Part shown: in pieces, positions 8,620-17,376 of the stretch | How the letters are laid out: each line of letters starts with the position of its first letter | How positions within the stretch are numbered: position 1 is the stretch's first letter | DNA from: Acidimicrobiales bacterium | GTDB lineage: Bacteria; Actinomycetota; Acidimicrobiia; Acidimicrobiales; Palsa-688 | DNA length: 64,000 nucleotides | NCBI GenBank assembly: GCA_035533095.1 | Contig: DATLUM010000050.1 | Coordinates: 124,001 to 188,000 of the forward strand | Direction of reading: 5' to 3' | The notes under the pieces: generated by a model | What the model saw: only the letters and a program-made list of their open reading frames with translations | What the model was told of the DNA's origin: nothing | Databases searched by the model: none | Program-made: the position numbers and the translations under genes

Positions 8620-8922
8620 CTACAGCTCCTTCTCGGGGAGCTCCTCGATGTTGACGTCCTTGAAGGTCACCACGCGCACGGAGGACACGAACCGTGCGGG
8701 CCTGTACATGTCCCACACCCAGGCGTCGCCGAGCTTGATCTCGAAGTAAGTGCGGTCTCCCTCGCCCTTGGCCTCCATCGAGACGTCGTTGGCGAGGTAG
8801 AACCGGCGCTCGGTCTCGACCACGTACTTGAACATGGCGAGCACCGCCCGGTACTCCTGGTACAGCTGCAACTCGATCTCGGTCTCGTACCGTTCGAGGT
8901 CTTCGGCGCTCACGATCCCCAT
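8620..8922 (-). CDS. DUF2469 family protein
   Basis: This short protein of about 100 residues has the conserved core SAEDLERYETEIELQLYQEY and VVETERRFYLANDV, a family largely confined to actinobacteria and found near lepB and rplS. The ATG at 8922 has a GAGGG ribosome site 8 bases upstream; an internal GTG four codons on is also possible. The frame is open upstream into lepB but that part is unlike the family. The biochemical role is unknown. A stop-to-Shine-Dalgarno arrangement couples it to yraN. Confidence 0.88.
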   Translation of the reverse strand: MGIVSAEDLERYETEIELQLYQEYRAVLAMFKYVVETERRFYLANDVSMEAKGEGDRTYFEIKLGDAWVWDMYRPARFVSSVRVVTFKDVNIEELPEKEL

Positions 8923-8990
8923 GGTACGCCCTCGGGGTGACTGCGGACGCTTCGGGCCCCGCGGTCCCCGCATCCCCGGGAGTCCTGGCC

Positions 8991-9629
8991 TCAGAGAAAC
9001 GACGCCTTCCACGGCGGCCACACTTTCCAAGTCGCTCGCCCGACGATGGTGCGCTCGGGGACGGGGCCGAAATAGCGGCTGTCCTCGGAGTTACCTCTGT
9101 TGTCTCCCATGACCCAGACGTCCCCTGGCGGCACGGTGACCGGCCCGAACGTGCTGGTGAAGGTTCCGGGAGGCAGGTACGGCTCGACGAGCAGCTCGTC
9201 GCCTATGTAGATGTGCCCGTCGCGGCCGCTCACCGTCTCGCCCGGCAGCGCGATGACCCGCTTGATCAACACCGTGTGGTCCTCCACGAGTCCCAGGGCC
9301 GCGCCGATCGAGCGGAGCCAACTGCCGTTGCCATGATCCTTGTCCAGGCTCGGCGGAGCCTTGAACACCACGATGTCGCCCCGGTGCACCGGATGCAGGT
9401 CGTAGGCGAGCCTCGAAACGACGACGCGGTCGTCGACCTTCAACTGCGGCACCATCGATTTGGACGGGATGTAGTAGGCCTGCGCGATGAACGCGCGGAC
9501 GACGATCGCAACGACCAGCGCGATCGCCACGAGTGCCACGTCTTCGGCCGCGCGGCTTCGCCACCACGGCCGGGCTTCGCTTCGAGCGGGCGCGCTCTCC
9601 AACGGCGCAACGCCTGTGGCCCGCTTCAA
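8991..9629 (-). CDS. lepB: Signal peptidase I
   Basis: Type I signal peptidase cleaves Sec and Tat signal peptides at the outer face of the membrane. A single N-terminal membrane anchor (VALVAIALVVAIVVRAFIAQ) precedes box B YYIPSKSMVPQL, with the catalytic Ser in SKSM at about residue 58. The catalytic Lys lies in VLIKRVIALPGE at about 123; box E GDNRGNSEDSRYFG follows. I place the start at TTG 9629, just after the rplS stop; another TTG lies at 9602 and neither has a strong ribosome site. The order rplS-lepB is conserved. Confidence 0.93.
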   Translation of the reverse strand: MKRATGVAPLESAPARSEARPWWRSRAAEDVALVAIALVVAIVVRAFIAQAYYIPSKSMVPQLKVDDRVVVSRLAYDLHPVHRGDIVVFKAPPSLDKDHGNGSWLRSIGAALGLVEDHTVLIKRVIALPGETVSGRDGHIYIGDELLVEPYLPPGTFTSTFGPVTVPPGDVWVMGDNRGNSEDSRYFGPVPERTIVGRATWKVWPPWKASFL

Positions 9630-9633
9630 CGAC

Positions 9634-9984
9634 TCAGCGCGTGACGCGCTTTTCCTTGATCTTCGCCGCCTTGCCGGTGCGGTCACGCAGGTAGTAGAGC
9701 TTCGCCCGCCGGACATCGCCCTGGGTGACCACCTCGATCTTGGCGATCACCGGCGAATGCACGGGAAAGGTCCGCTCGACACCCACACCGAAGCTCATCT
9801 TGCGGACAGTGAACGTCTCGCGAAGCCCCGACCCCTGGCGGCGGATCACGGCGCCCTGGAAGACCTGGACCCGCTCGCGGTTCCCTTCGACGACCCTCAC
9901 GTGAACCTTCAGGGTGTCGCCCGGAGCGAAGTCGGGGATGTCGTCGCGCAGGCTGTCGCGGTCTACGAGATCGGTGGGGTTCAT
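9634..9984 (-). CDS. rplS: Large-subunit ribosomal protein L19
   Basis: L19 lies at the 30S-50S interface. The 116-residue protein has the family blocks [33 protein letters not shown] (given in parts: [13 protein letters not shown] and [15 protein letters not shown]), [17 protein letters not shown], and the C-terminal [20 protein letters not shown]. The length is normal. It is 32 bp downstream of trmD and immediately before lepB, the common rpsP-rimM-trmD-rplS arrangement. Confidence 0.97.
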   Translation of the reverse strand: MNPTDLVDRDSLRDDIPDFAPGDTLKVHVRVVEGNRERVQVFQGAVIRRQGSGLRETFTVRKMSFGVGVERTFPVHSPVIAKIEVVTQGDVRRAKLYYLRDRTGKAAKIKEKRVTR

Positions 9985-10015
9985 CGCACAGGCTCCTGGC
10001 GGGCGAGGGGACCCT

Positions 10016-10747
10016 TCAAGATAGTGTGCCGAGCCCGAACTCGGCCAGCAGGGCCCGCTCCCCTTCGGTGAGGCCGCCTCGACGCTCGATCAGGTCCGGC
10101 CTTTCGCGAACCGTGCGGGCCAACGACTGCGCCCTCCGCCACCGCCCCACCCTTGCATGGTCCCCACTTCGCAGCACCTCCGGGACCTCCCAGCCGCGGA
10201 AGTCGGCTGGCCGGGTGTACTGGGGGTACTCGAGGAGGCCGCCGGCGAAGCTCTCTTCGAGGGAGGATTCGTCGTTGCCCATGACGCCGGGGACGAGCCG
10301 GGTGACCGCCTCGAGCACGGCCAGGGCCGCGATCTCACCGCCGGCGAGCACGAAGTCCCCCACCGAGAGTTCACCGTCGACCAGGTGCTCGCGCACCCGG
10401 TGGTCCACGCCCTCGTAGCGCCCGCACAGCAACGAGAACCCCTCGCCCGACGCGAGCTCCCCGGCCCAATCCTGGTCGAAGCGCCGCCCACCGGGCCCGA
10501 GCAGCAGCAGGGGGCGTGGCGGGCTCTCCCGCTCGACGACCGTAAAGATCGGCTCCGCTGCGAGGACCATCCCTGCGCCCCCGCCGAACGGCGCGTCGTC
10601 GACCGAACGGTGCGGATCGTCGGTGCCGGAACGCAGGTCGTGCACCCGCAAGTCCAGGAGTCCCGCGCGCGCCGCCCGCCCCATGAGGCTCGCCTCGGTC
10701 CAAGGTCTGACGAGGTCGGGGAAAATAGTGAACAGGTCGATCCTCAC
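10016..10747 (-). CDS. trmD: tRNA (guanine-N1)-methyltransferase
   Basis: TrmD makes m1G37 next to the anticodon, using S-adenosylmethionine, and so prevents +1 frameshifting. The 243-residue SPOUT enzyme begins [16 protein letters not shown]. It shows [27 protein letters not shown], the knot segment [24 protein letters not shown], and the tail segment EYPQYTRP. The start is GTG. It lies in the rpsP-khpA-rimM-trmD-rplS cluster. Confidence 0.97.
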   Translation of the reverse strand: MRIDLFTIFPDLVRPWTEASLMGRAARAGLLDLRVHDLRSGTDDPHRSVDDAPFGGGAGMVLAAEPIFTVVERESPPRPLLLLGPGGRRFDQDWAGELASGEGFSLLCGRYEGVDHRVREHLVDGELSVGDFVLAGGEIAALAVLEAVTRLVPGVMGNDESSLEESFAGGLLEYPQYTRPADFRGWEVPEVLRSGDHARVGRWRRAQSLARTVRERPDLIERRGGLTEGERALLAEFGLGTLS

Positions 10748-10777
10748 GTCCGCTCTCTCAGCTCAGGCGGGGCGCGG

Positions 10778-11257
10778 TCACAGGTCGAACAACCCTGGCG
10801 GGACTTCCACCGTCAACCGTCCTCGAGCGGCGTCGGTCACGAACGTCAGCGGGATCAGCTTCCCGTCCTCCAGCACCAAGAGATCGCTCGCCGGGTTGGC
10901 TTCGACAGACTCGACCCGCCCGATCGCCTCGCCCGTGCTCGTGTAGACCTCCGCGCCGATCAGGTCGTGGACCCACAGGGCCGCCTCGTCTTCGATCGGC
11001 TCCGCGCGCAGCACCGCCCCGCGCAACCCTTCTGCTTGCTCGCGTGTCGAGATCTGCTCGAAGGAGACCAGCCGTCGCTGCCTTCCGCCGGCCGGTGCCG
11101 CAGGCGAGGAACTCAGGATCGTCAACTCCCCGTCCGGACCGATCAAGCGCGATCCTTCTCCGACGCGTTCAGCCCGGTTGGTCAACAGTTCCACGACCAC
11201 CATCCCGCGGAGGCCGTGGGCCCGCACGACCCGACCGATCTCGAGCAGCCGGCTCAC
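10778..11257 (-). CDS. rimM: 16S rRNA processing protein RimM
   Basis: RimM helps mature the 30S head, binding S19. The 159-residue protein has an N-terminal RimM barrel (LEIGRVVRAHGLRGMVVVEL, 20 residues) and a C-terminal PRC-barrel-like domain (WVHDLIGAEVYTSTGEAIG, PLTFVTDAARGRLTVEVPPGL). GTG start. It is 30 bp upstream of trmD and 21 bp downstream of khpA, as in other actinobacteria. Confidence 0.95.
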   Translation of the reverse strand: MSRLLEIGRVVRAHGLRGMVVVELLTNRAERVGEGSRLIGPDGELTILSSSPAAPAGGRQRRLVSFEQISTREQAEGLRGAVLRAEPIEDEAALWVHDLIGAEVYTSTGEAIGRVESVEANPASDLLVLEDGKLIPLTFVTDAARGRLTVEVPPGLFDL

Positions 11258-11278
11258 ATCCGGCTCAACTTCTTTAGA

Positions 11279-11584
11279 TCAGTCGACGATGTCGACGGCG
11301 ACGTCGACGCCGTCCTTCGCGCCGGCGGCACGCACCACGCTTCGGATGGACTGCGCCACGCGGCCCCGCCGGCCGATGACCTTTCCCATGTCACCGGGTG
11401 CCACCCGGAGAGAAAGCTTGATCCCGTTACGGGTCTCGCTGGCGTCGATGCGCACGGCCTCGGGGTCGTCCACCAGTTGCTTTGCCAGATAGGAGAGGAC
11501 CGACTTCGCGCGACCGCCGTCCACCTGGCCGTGGTCGTCCCACTCCTCGGTGACGTCGTCAGGGCCTTCGTCGATTGTGCTCAC
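11279..11584 (-). CDS. khpA: KH-domain RNA-binding protein KhpA
   Basis: This 101-residue single KH domain protein binds RNA and in Firmicutes works with KhpB in cell-size control. It shows the GxxG loop in [15 protein letters not shown] and the preceding [18 protein letters not shown]. The acidic N-terminus (about 18 residues) is variable in the family. The GTG start overlaps the rpsP stop (GTGA), so the two are translationally coupled. Confidence 0.92.
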   Translation of the reverse strand: MSTIDEGPDDVTEEWDDHGQVDGGRAKSVLSYLAKQLVDDPEAVRIDASETRNGIKLSLRVAPGDMGKVIGRRGRVAQSIRSVVRAAGAKDGVDVAVDIVD

Positions 11585-11859
11585 GACGTGGCGGAGGTGG
11601 CGCCGGCCTTGAACTCGTCGAGGGCACCGCTTTGTGCGAGGAGGCGAGCGACGGTATCGGTCGGCTTGGCGCCGTCGCGAAGCCAGCGAACGACCTTCTC
11701 GTTGTCCACGACCACACGTGACGGCTCGCTACGAGGCTCGTAGGTTCCCAGGATCTCGATGAACCGCCCGTCGCGCGGCGACCGGCTGTCGGCGGCGACG
11801 ATCCTGTACACCGGCTGCTTCTTTTTCCCCATCCGCATCAAGCGGAGCTTCACGGCCAT
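11581..11859 (-). CDS. rpsP: Small-subunit ribosomal protein S16
   Basis: This 92-residue S16 begins [19 protein letters not shown] and contains [20 protein letters not shown] and [17 protein letters not shown]. The frame is open upstream over the end of ffh, but the conserved start at 11859 is clear. It follows ffh by 31 bp and overlaps khpA. Confidence 0.96.
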   Translation of the reverse strand: MAVKLRLMRMGKKKQPVYRIVAADSRSPRDGRFIEILGTYEPRSEPSRVVVDNEKVVRWLRDGAKPTDTVARLLAQSGALDEFKAGATSATS

Positions 11860-11890
11860 GTTTGACTGCTCTCTTGGTGATCGGGCGGCG

Positions 11891-13252
11891 CTACCGGCGC
11901 CGCTTCTTCTTATTGGATTTTTTGCTTCCTGTGGTAGCCCTGCGGGCGACCCTGCCTCCGAGCCCCGGCATCGAGGCCATCTGGCGCATGTACGACTGCA
12001 TCTGCTTGAACCGGTCGAGAAGGCTATTGACCTCGGTCGTCGACGTACCGCTGCCATTGGCGATCCGTAGGCGTCTTGATCCGTTGATGATCGAGGGGTT
12101 CTTGCGCTCCTCGGGGGTCATGGAGCGGATGATCGCCTCGATCGGGCCCATGAGGCCGTCGTCGATCTCGGCGTTCTTCAACTCCTTGGGTAGCCCGGGA
12201 ATCATACCTACAAGCCCGGAAAGGGGGCCCATCCGCTTGACCTGCTGGAGCTGGTCGAGGAAGTCCTCGAGCGTGAAATGTCCCTGCTGGAGGCGCCCGA
12301 GGGTGACCTCCGCCTGCTCCCGATCGAGGTTGGCCTCGGCCTTCTCGATGAGGGTGAGCACATCGCCCATGCCGAGGATACGGTCCGCCATGCGGTCGGG
12401 GTGGAACTGGTCGAAGTCGTCGAGCTTCTCCCCCGTCGAGGAGAACACGATGGGGCGCCCGACCACCTCCTTGACCGACAGCGCGGCGCCGCCTCTCGCG
12501 TCACCGTCGACCTTGGTGAGGATCACACCGTCGAGGGCCAGCGTCTGGTGGAACGCCTCCGCGGTCGACACGGCGTCCTGACCGGTCATCGCGTCTATGA
12601 CCAGGAACGTGTAGTGCGGCTCCACCGTGTCGGAGATCCGCCGCACCTCGTCCATTAGCTCGGCGTCGATGGAGAGTCGGCCGGCTGTATCGACGATCAG
12701 GACATCGCGGCCCAGGCGGACCGCCTCCTCCAGGCCCTTCTTCGCGACGGTGACAGGATCCGACGGCTCGCTGAATACAGGGACGTTGACCTGCCGCCCA
12801 AGCACGCGCAGCTGCTCGACAGCGGCGGGCCGTTGAAGGTCGGCGCCAACGAGGAGCGGGTTGCGCCCCTCCTTGCGCTTGTACCAGCCGGCGAGCTTTG
12901 CGGCGGCAGTGGTCTTCCCGGAGCCCTGGAGGCCCGCTAGCAGGATCACAGTCGGCGGGCGGGAGGCGTAGGTGAGCTTGAGCGTCTCCCCTCCGAGGAT
13001 GCCGCGCAGCTCGTCGTGGACGACCTTGATCACCTGCTGGCCCGGTGTGAGGGCCTGCGACAGGTCGATCCCGACCAGATCCTCGCGGACCCGGGCTACG
13101 AAATCTCGGACGACGCGGAGGTTGACGTCCGCCTGCAGGAGCGCCAGACGGATCTCGCGCAGCGCCTCGTCGACGTCCGCCTCGCTCAGCCGGCCGCGGC
13201 CGCGGAGCCTGCTAAAAACCGCGTCGAACCGGTCGGTCAGGGACTCGAACAT
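11891..13252 (-). CDS. ffh: Signal recognition particle protein Ffh
   Basis: Ffh is the SRP GTPase that binds signal sequences and 4.5S RNA and delivers ribosomes to FtsY. It has 453 residues from ATG 13252: N domain 1-95, then the G domain with P-loop GLQGSGKT at 107-114, [13 protein letters not shown] and [10 protein letters not shown]. The Met-rich M domain ([31 protein letters not shown]) is last. The tail is unusually basic ([11 protein letters not shown]). It is followed by rpsP; its SRP RNA gene is not in this window. Confidence 0.97.
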   Translation of the reverse strand: MFESLTDRFDAVFSRLRGRGRLSEADVDEALREIRLALLQADVNLRVVRDFVARVREDLVGIDLSQALTPGQQVIKVVHDELRGILGGETLKLTYASRPPTVILLAGLQGSGKTTAAAKLAGWYKRKEGRNPLLVGADLQRPAAVEQLRVLGRQVNVPVFSEPSDPVTVAKKGLEEAVRLGRDVLIVDTAGRLSIDAELMDEVRRISDTVEPHYTFLVIDAMTGQDAVSTAEAFHQTLALDGVILTKVDGDARGGAALSVKEVVGRPIVFSSTGEKLDDFDQFHPDRMADRILGMGDVLTLIEKAEANLDREQAEVTLGRLQQGHFTLEDFLDQLQQVKRMGPLSGLVGMIPGLPKELKNAEIDDGLMGPIEAIIRSMTPEERKNPSIINGSRRLRIANGSGTSTTEVNSLLDRFKQMQSYMRQMASMPGLGGRVARRATTGSKKSNKKKRRR

Positions 13253-13329
13253 GCGGCCTACCAGCGTAGACGACCGTCGCCGCCCGCCGACCTCGCCCGA
13301 AAATGCCACCGGCCGGGCTCCAGCCGTCG

Positions 13330-13335
13330 TATAGA
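13330..13335 (+). promoter_or_regulatory. Possible -10 element giving a leaderless ABC-exporter mRNA
   Basis: TATAGA ends 5 bases before the GTG at 13341, so transcription would begin at or within the first codon. No ribosome-binding site precedes this GTG or the next in-frame GTG (13344), which fits leaderless translation, common in actinobacteria. No -35 consensus is visible at the proper distance. Confidence 0.35.
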
Positions 13336-13340
13336 AACAT

Positions 13341-14273
13341 GTGGTGACGAGGGAGCCGCTCATCTCCGCGACCAACCTGGTCAAGCGGTTCGGGGCCTTC
13401 ACGGCGGTCGACTCGATCAACTTCGAGGTCGCCCCCGGCGAGGTCTTCGGCTTCTTAGGGCCCAACGGCGCCGGCAAGAGCTCGACGATGCGCATGGTCG
13501 CATGCGTGTCGCCGCGCAGCGCCGGCAACCTGAGGATCCTCGGGTTGGATCCGGACCGGGACGGCCCAGCCATCAGGGCCCGCCTCGGCGTGGTTCCCCA
13601 AGAGGACAACCTCGACCCCGAGCTGAGCGTGCGGGAGAACCTGTACGTGTACGGGCGCTACTTCGACATCCCACGGCGGGTCCTGCGAGAGAGGATCGAG
13701 TCGCTGCTCGCCTTCGCACAGCTGACAGACCGTGGCGACGACAAGGTCGACCCGCTGTCGGGAGGGATGAAGCGCCGGCTCACCATCGCCAGGTCTCTCA
13801 TCAACGAGCCGGACCTCCTGCTCCTCGACGAGCCCACGACCGGCCTGGACCCCCAGGCCCGCCACGCCCTCTGGGATCGCCTGTACCGCTTGAAGGCGGA
13901 CGGGGTGACGCTCGTGCTCACCACGCACTACATGGACGAGGCCGAGCAGCTCTGCGACCGCCTCGTGGTGATGGACCGAGGCCGGATCGCCGCGCAGGGA
14001 TCCCCCTTGTCTCTCATCGACCGCTATTCGACGCGGGAGGTCGTGGAGCTGCGGTTCGCTCCCGGTGAAAGCGAGCGGATGGCCGAAAAGGTCGATGACC
14101 TCACCGAGCGCGTCGAGGTGCTTCCCGACCGGATCCTTCTCTACACCGACGACGGGGACGCCGCAGCCGAGGCTGTCCATGCGCGGCGGCTCGCTCCGCT
14201 AAGCCTGCTGGTCCGGCGTTCGACCCTCGAGGACGTCTTCCTGCGCCTTACCGGCCGCCACCTGGTGGACTGA
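13341..14273 (+). CDS. ABC-2 type exporter ATP-binding protein (NodI/DrrA-like)
   Basis: This is the ATPase of a three-gene ABC-2 exporter. The 310-residue protein has Walker A GPNGAGKSS near residue 43, the Q-loop VVPQEDNLDPELS, signature PLSGGMKRRL, Walker [15 protein letters not shown] and the H-loop TTHYMDEAEQL. A C-terminal regulatory region follows (about 220-310). It lies 2 bp before the first permease gene. The paralogues NodI and DrrA export lipo-oligosaccharides or drugs; the substrate here cannot be told. The operon is on the strand opposite to the flanking ffh and ftsY. Confidence 0.92.
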   Translation: MVTREPLISATNLVKRFGAFTAVDSINFEVAPGEVFGFLGPNGAGKSSTMRMVACVSPRSAGNLRILGLDPDRDGPAIRARLGVVPQEDNLDPELSVRENLYVYGRYFDIPRRVLRERIESLLAFAQLTDRGDDKVDPLSGGMKRRLTIARSLINEPDLLLLDEPTTGLDPQARHALWDRLYRLKADGVTLVLTTHYMDEAEQLCDRLVVMDRGRIAAQGSPLSLIDRYSTREVVELRFAPGESERMAEKVDDLTERVEVLPDRILLYTDDGDAAAEAVHARRLAPLSLLVRRSTLEDVFLRLTGRHLVD

Positions 14274-14275
14274 CG

Positions 14276-15055
14276 ATGTCGCTGCCTCCCGCCTTGCGGG
14301 CGAGCGCCTACTTCGCCCGGGCCTACCGCCGCACCTGGAGAGCATCGGTCGCGTCGACGTTCGTGAACCCGCTCCTCTACCTGCTTGCAATGGGCGTGGG
14401 TCTCGGGTCGTTCGTCAACAAGGGCGGCCACAGCGCGTCGCTGGGACACCTGACCTACCTGCACTTCGTCGCGCCGGCTCTCGCCGCGACCGCCGCAGCT
14501 ACGACTGCCACGGGCGAGTCCATGTACCCTGTGCTGGGAGCGATCCGCTGGCAGCGCAGCTATCACGCCATGCTGTCCACTCCCCTCGGCGTCCGCGATG
14601 TGGTCGCAGGCCACATGGCGTGGATCGCGGCGCGCATCGCGATGGCGACCGGTTCGTATCTCGTGGTGATGGCGGCGTTCGGGGCGACGCTGTCGTGGTG
14701 GTCGATCGCGGTGCTGCCTGTCGGAGTGCTGACGGGTATGGCGTTCGCCGCCCCGTTGGCCGCGTTCGCGGTGCGCCAGGAAAGCGACAACGCGTTCCCG
14801 CTCATCTTCCGGCTGGGTCTCGTTCCGCTCTTCCTGTTCTCCGGTGTGTTCTTCCCGATCAGCCAGCTTCCCGCCGGAGTGAGACCGATCGCTTACATCA
14901 CGCCGCTGTGGCACGGAGTCGACCTGAGCAGGCAGCTGACGCTCGGCACGGTGAGCATCGGTTCGGCGGTCGTCCACGTTCTGTTCCTCGCTGCCATGTG
15001 CTCGTTGGGCCTGGCGGCGGGGTTCCGGAATTACCGCTTGAGGTTGCTGCAATGA
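14276..15055 (+). CDS. ABC-2 type exporter permease, first subunit (NodJ-like)
   Basis: This 259-residue membrane protein has about six hydrophobic segments. It has the ABC-2 family pattern of a cytoplasmic entry (YFARAYRRTWRAS), a conserved SPLG-like turn (MLSTPLGVRDVVAG) and the late FLFSGVFFPISQLP segment before PLWHGVDL. These blocks resemble NodJ. Its stop overlaps the start of the second permease (ATGA). It likely pairs with that subunit and the preceding ATPase as a heteromeric exporter. Confidence 0.9.
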   Translation: MSLPPALRASAYFARAYRRTWRASVASTFVNPLLYLLAMGVGLGSFVNKGGHSASLGHLTYLHFVAPALAATAAATTATGESMYPVLGAIRWQRSYHAMLSTPLGVRDVVAGHMAWIAARIAMATGSYLVVMAAFGATLSWWSIAVLPVGVLTGMAFAAPLAAFAVRQESDNAFPLIFRLGLVPLFLFSGVFFPISQLPAGVRPIAYITPLWHGVDLSRQLTLGTVSIGSAVVHVLFLAAMCSLGLAAGFRNYRLRLLQ

Positions 15056-15879
15056 ACGCCGTACGGCCGCCGGCGTCATTGAGGGCGTTCCGGCCGCTAC
15101 CGCCCGGGTTGTTCGGGCTCGGGCGCAGTGGGCGCCTGATCGAGCGCAACGTGCTCGCTGTGCGCAAGGCATGGTGGGTGTTCGGATCAGGCTTGGCGGA
15201 ACCCGTCTTCTACCTGCTGTCCATCGGGATCGGCATCGGCAAGCTGGTCGGCGGTATCCCCGGACCGGACCACAGCCTGATTCCCTACGCGGCGTACGCC
15301 GCGCCGGCGCTGCTCGCCTCATCGGCGATGAACGGCTCGGTCATCGAGAGCACATACAACGTGTACTTCAAGCTCAAGTACACGCGCGTGTACGACGCCG
15401 TGCTGGCGAGCCCCATGGAAGCCGTGGACGTGGCAAGAGGCGACATCCTCACCTCTCTCGCCCGGGGCTCGGTCTACGCGGCCGTGTTCGTGATGATGAT
15501 GATGGCGCTCGGCGACATCCGCTCCTGGTGGGCGGTGTTCGCGCTGCCATCGGCGGTGTTGATCGGTTTCGCGTTCTCGGCGGTCGGGATGGCGGCCACC
15601 ACCTACATGCGCGGTTGGACCGACTTCGACTTCGTGAACCTGGCGCTGCTGCCGCTGTTCCTCTTCTCGACAACCTTCTACCCGTTGTCGATCTATCCCC
15701 GGTGGTTGCAGATCGTCGTGGAGTGCACTCCGCTGTTCCACGGCGTGGCCCTGGCGCGGTCGTTCACGCTCGGTTACGTCGGTTTCGCCGTATTGGGCCA
15801 CGCCGCCTACCTGGCGGTCATGGGAATGTTCGGGTTCGCTGTCGCGGCTAGGCGCATCCGGAAGCTGCTGCTCAGCTGA
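15052..15879 (+). CDS. ABC-2 type exporter permease, second subunit
   Basis: This 275-residue permease is paralogous to the preceding one: LIERNVLAVRKAWWVFGSG entry helix, LASPMEAVDVARGDI, LFLFSTTFYPLSIYP, and TPLFHGVALARS. About six membrane segments are seen. The start at 15052 overlaps the upstream stop, and the frame is open further upstream without family likeness. It has a Met run (FVMMMMALGD) in one membrane helix. The operon ends 27 bp before the convergent ftsY stop. Confidence 0.9.
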   Translation: MNAVRPPASLRAFRPLPPGLFGLGRSGRLIERNVLAVRKAWWVFGSGLAEPVFYLLSIGIGIGKLVGGIPGPDHSLIPYAAYAAPALLASSAMNGSVIESTYNVYFKLKYTRVYDAVLASPMEAVDVARGDILTSLARGSVYAAVFVMMMMALGDIRSWWAVFALPSAVLIGFAFSAVGMAATTYMRGWTDFDFVNLALLPLFLFSTTFYPLSIYPRWLQIVVECTPLFHGVALARSFTLGYVGFAVLGHAAYLAVMGMFGFAVAARRIRKLLLS

Positions 15880-15906
15880 GCCACCGCTTCACGCGCGCCG
15901 CCGCGC

Positions 15907-17097
15907 TCAACCGAACAGCGCGTCGACGAACTCCTCCGCGTCGAAGTCGACGAGATCCTCCGCTCCCTCGCCGAGACCGACGAGCTTGATCGGGATGCCC
16001 AGCTCCGAGCGGATGGCCAGCGCGATGCCGCCCTTGGCCGTCCCGTCGAGCTTCGTGATGACAACACCGGTCACGCCTACGGCTTCGGCGAACTGTCGCG
16101 CCTGGATGAGGCCGTTCTGGCCGGTGGTCGCGTCGATGACGAGCAGCACCTCGGTGACGACGCCGGGCGGGCGTTCGGCGACTCGGCGCACCTTCTTCAG
16201 CTCCTCCATGAGGTTCGTCTTGGTGTGCAACCTGCCGGCGGTATCGGCGAGGACCAGGTCCGCCTGGCGTGCGGCCGCGTGCTGGACCGCGTCGAACACG
16301 ACCGCACCTGGGTCGCCGCCTTCATTGCCCCGGATTATGGAGGCGCCGACCTTGTCGGCCCACATCTCGAGCTGATCGGCGGCGGCGGCCCGGAATGTGT
16401 CGCCGGCGGCCATCACGACCTTGTGACCGGTGCGGATCTGGCGCTGGGCGAGCTTGGCGATGGTCGTCGTCTTGCCCACCCCGTTGACGCCGACCATCAG
16501 CCACACCGTCATGGCGGTGTCGTCGCCGGCGAAGTGCAGCTCGGTGTCGCCGGCGAGGACCTCGATCAGATCGGTACGCAGGGCGTCCAGGAGTGAGTCG
16601 GGATCCTTGATCCGGTCCGACTTCACCCGGGCCCGGAGGTCGTCGAGGAGGCGGGTCGTGAGGTCGGTGCCCACATCGGCGAGGATCAACGCCTCCTCCA
16701 GCTCCTCCCATGCCTGCTCGTCGATCCGGTCGCGGGAGCGGACCGACGTGAGGTAGCCGGAGAAGAGCTCCCGCGCCCGGCCGAGGCGGTCGCGAAAGCG
16801 GGGTGGCGCCTCGGCCGCCGGCACCTCCTCGACCGCCGCCGGCACCTCCTCGACCGCCGGCGGGGCCTCCTCGACCGCCGGCGGGGCCCCCGTTACCGGC
16901 TGCGGTGGGCGCTCCGGGCGGGCAGGCGCCGGCCTGGTCGGAGCCGGCCTGGATGGCGCCGCCCGGGCACGAGGCGGGACGGCCTCGCCCGGGGCAGAGG
17001 GGGGAGGCGCGGCGCGGCGCCGGCTGGCGACGAGGTATCCCGCCGAGATCAGCACGATCACCGCCAGCGCTATGAGCACGGCGATCAGCGTGAGCAT
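15907..17097 (-). CDS. ftsY: SRP receptor FtsY
   Basis: FtsY is the membrane-associated GTPase that receives SRP-ribosome complexes. The 396-residue protein starts with a true membrane segment (LTLIAVLIALAVIVLISAGY), then an Ala/Pro/Glu-rich A domain (about 30-100) with PAVEE-type repeats. The NG domain follows, with P-loop GVNGVGKTTT, DTAGRLHTKTNLMEEL and TKLDGTAKGG. It lies downstream of smc, separated by 279 bp that contain palindromic units, and upstream of the inserted exporter and ffh. Confidence 0.96.
   Translation of the reverse strand: MLTLIAVLIALAVIVLISAGYLVASRRRAAPPPSAPGEAVPPRARAAPSRPAPTRPAPARPERPPQPVTGAPPAVEEAPPAVEEVPAAVEEVPAAEAPPRFRDRLGRARELFSGYLTSVRSRDRIDEQAWEELEEALILADVGTDLTTRLLDDLRARVKSDRIKDPDSLLDALRTDLIEVLAGDTELHFAGDDTAMTVWLMVGVNGVGKTTTIAKLAQRQIRTGHKVVMAAGDTFRAAAADQLEMWADKVGASIIRGNEGGDPGAVVFDAVQHAAARQADLVLADTAGRLHTKTNLMEELKKVRRVAERPPGVVTEVLLVIDATTGQNGLIQARQFAEAVGVTGVVITKLDGTAKGGIALAIRSELGIPIKLVGLGEGAEDLVDFDAEEFVDALFG
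16824..16879. repeat. 21-bp tandem repeat in the ftsY A domain
   Basis: The 14-mer CCTCCTCGACCGCC occurs at 16824, 16845 and 16866, an exact 21-bp period. On the coding strand it gives four in-frame PAVEE(A/V)P-like heptapeptides in the acidic linker between the membrane anchor and the GTPase. Confidence 0.8.
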
Positions 17098-17186
17098 GAC
17101 CCGCCGAGCCTACCGGCGTGGCCGTTGGGGCCTGTCGGGCCGTCCCGCTCGACCTAGACCCGACCGAGAGCCAGCGGTCCTCGAGT

Positions 17187-17231
17187 GGACAGAGCTGTGG
17201 GGTGCAGGCCGGCTACCCACCAACCGTGTCC
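17187..17231. repeat. Palindromic unit A, GGACAG...TGTCC, upstream of ftsY
   Basis: The left arm GGACAGAGCTG (17187-17197) and right arm CAACCGTGTCC (17221-17231) are imperfect inverted repeats (8 of 11 positions pair). The same arm family occurs at 17261-17306 and 24994-25080. Confidence 0.5.
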
Positions 17232-17260
17232 CCTTGCGAAGCGTGGAGAGTGCTCTGAGA

Positions 17261-17306
17261 GGACAGAGTTGGAAGTCAATCCCCAGTAGTGGCCGCAACC
17301 CTGTCC
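17261..17306. repeat. Palindromic unit B, GGACAG...CTGTCC, upstream of ftsY
   Basis: The left arm GGACAGAGTTG (17261-17271) and right arm CAACCCTGTCC (17296-17306) are inverted repeats matching at 10 of 11 positions across a 24-base spacer. With unit A they occupy most of the 279-bp gap 17098-17376 between smc and ftsY, which holds no gene I can support. Confidence 0.6.
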
Positions 17307-17376
17307 ACTTGGAGACGGGAGGTCCGCTCCCGCAGAAGACCGGCGGAACCAAGGATGGCCGCGCGGGCTAGCCGGG

